From: an uncultured Bacillota bacterium | GTDB taxonomy: Bacteria > Bacillota_I > Bacilli_A > Erysipelotrichales > Erysipelotrichaceae | Direction: 5' to 3' | Assembly (NCBI GenBank): GCA_946619805.1 | Contig: CAMOMM010000051.1 | Span: forward strand, 1 to 6,916 | DNA length: 6,916 bases | Program-made: the position numbers and the translations under genes | The notes under the pieces: model-generated | The model's input: the letters and a program-made list of their open reading frames with translations, nothing else | What the model was told of the DNA's origin: nothing | The model's database searches: none | Shown here: piece by piece, positions 6,165-6,916 of the stretch | Position numbering within the stretch: the first letter of the stretch is position 1 | Layout: each line of letters opens with the position of its first letter

Positions 6165-6839
6165 ATGAAAAAAGCACTGATTATTGCACTGGTAATGACT
6201 ATGTTATTTGGCTGTGGAAAAAGTTACAGGATCAATTATGCTGACTGTGAAGACATGTTTGATAAGCCTGCACAGTCAGGGAGAGCTGGCTCCAGGGTAA
6301 CGCTCAGGATGCATCCGGTCATGGATGCTTCAGCAACAGTATGTGTTGACGGCGAACAGATTCTCAGTTCAGGTCAGAAAGGAAAGTACATCATCTACAG
6401 ATTTACCATGCCTGATCATGACGTGAATGTGGAAGTAAGGATAAGCAGCTCTCAGATGTTCAGTGATGATCTGTTATATGATTATTATTATCAGGTTGCA
6501 GGTACGGAAATGGAACAGCCGTATTACAGGATAACCGTCACCAAAAAAAATGATAAACTGGTGATCAGGGAAACAGTCGATGGCGGAACAAAGGAAGAAA
6601 AGGTAAACACATATCATTCATCAAAACAGCTTATTGATGATATTGAAGCTGTCATAGAGAAGTATGACATGGATAACTGGCAGAATCTGGAAATATATGA
6701 ATGTCTGGACGGTGTTGCTGAGTCATTCACTTATCTTAAGAATGGGGCATACATCAGAGTTGACATAAACAAACTCCCGGAAGACGGACAGAAGGGACTG
6801 GGAGAAATACGGGCTACTCTCCGCAGACACATGGGATAA
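6165..6839 (+). CDS. Small lipoprotein of unknown function
   Basis: 224 residues. The N-terminus MKKALIIALVMTMLFGC is a lipoprotein signal peptide with lipobox LFGC, so C17 would be lipidated and the protein anchored on the outer face of the membrane. Residues about 33-97 look like a small beta-sandwich. They have the pattern 'GSRVTL . . . VDGEQIL . . . YRFTMPDHDVNVEV', which resembles the F-T-M-P-x-x-D-V endings of Gram-positive surface repeat modules. Residues about 100-224 form a second mixed alpha/beta region (LLYDYYYQVAG, YYRITVTKKNDKLVIRETV, SSKQLIDDIEAVIEKYDMDNW, ending GLGEIRATLRRHMG) that I cannot assign. Three further cysteines are present (C28, C60, C180). The gene stands alone between its own promoter and terminator, so the neighbourhood gives no clue to its role. 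Confidence 0.9.
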   Translation: MKKALIIALVMTMLFGCGKSYRINYADCEDMFDKPAQSGRAGSRVTLRMHPVMDASATVCVDGEQILSSGQKGKYIIYRFTMPDHDVNVEVRISSSQMFSDDLLYDYYYQVAGTEMEQPYYRITVTKKNDKLVIRETVDGGTKEEKVNTYHSSKQLIDDIEAVIEKYDMDNWQNLEIYECLDGVAESFTYLKNGAYIRVDINKLPEDGQKGLGEIRATLRRHMG

Positions 6840-6868
6840 AAAAGCAACGCGGTCACCGCGTTGTTTTT
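6840..6868 (+). terminator. Rho-independent terminator after the lipoprotein gene
   Basis: CAACGCGG (6845-6852) pairs perfectly with CCGCGTTG (6856-6863) around a 3-base loop, followed by five T residues. An A run precedes the stem, so it could also act on a gene arriving from the right on the minus strand. Confidence 0.95.
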
Positions 6869-6916
6869 ACAGCTTTTGAACCATGATATATTTCGCTTAA
6901 CAGCGGCCAGCACAGA

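Noticed and set aside
6869..6916. End of a convergent minus-strand gene at the right edge
   Set aside because: Short minus-strand frames exist, but they either run through the terminator hairpin or stop at once, and 48 bases are too few to judge. Nothing assignable is seen here.

Overview
The window reads as ordinary chromosome of a low-to-mid GC Gram-positive bacterium (Firmicutes). The evidence is strong GGAGG-type ribosome binding sites, Gram-positive style surface proteins with dockerin, cohesin and cadherin-like modules, a membrane-anchored HtrA and a lipoprotein. The dockerin and glucosaminidase architecture is most reminiscent of gut Erysipelotrichia or Clostridia; that placement is inference. 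No phage, IS, CRISPR, tRNA or rRNA signature is visible.

Layout. (1) Positions 1-2487, plus strand: a two-gene surface operon. It starts with the 3' part of a secreted glucosaminidase-type autolysin that ends in a dockerin module. Two bases later comes a membrane-anchored protein with a cohesin-like domain and a cadherin-like domain. (2) 2571-4205, plus: an HtrA/DegP-type surface serine protease with a very long acidic cytoplasmic N-terminus, ending in a strong terminator. (3) 4293-5069, plus: a PHP-family phosphatase of the histidinol-phosphatase type. (4) 5105-6019, minus: a PfkB-family sugar or nucleoside kinase, convergent with the PHP gene and sharing one bidirectional terminator with it. 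(5) 6020-6164: a divergent promoter region. (6) 6165-6839, plus: a small lipoprotein with its own extended -10 promoter and terminator. (7) 6869-6916: nothing assignable.

How the genes may work together. The first two genes look like a matched pair. The wall-cleaving enzyme carries the dockerin, and the membrane-tethered neighbour carries the cohesin that could capture it. This would be a non-cellulosomal use of the cohesin-dockerin interaction to localise a peptidoglycan hydrolase at the cell surface. HtrA next door would provide surface protein quality control. The PHP phosphatase and PfkB kinase are housekeeping-type metabolic genes without pathway partners in view. The lipoprotein is of unknown function. 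The cohesin-dockerin pair is the observation most worth following up.
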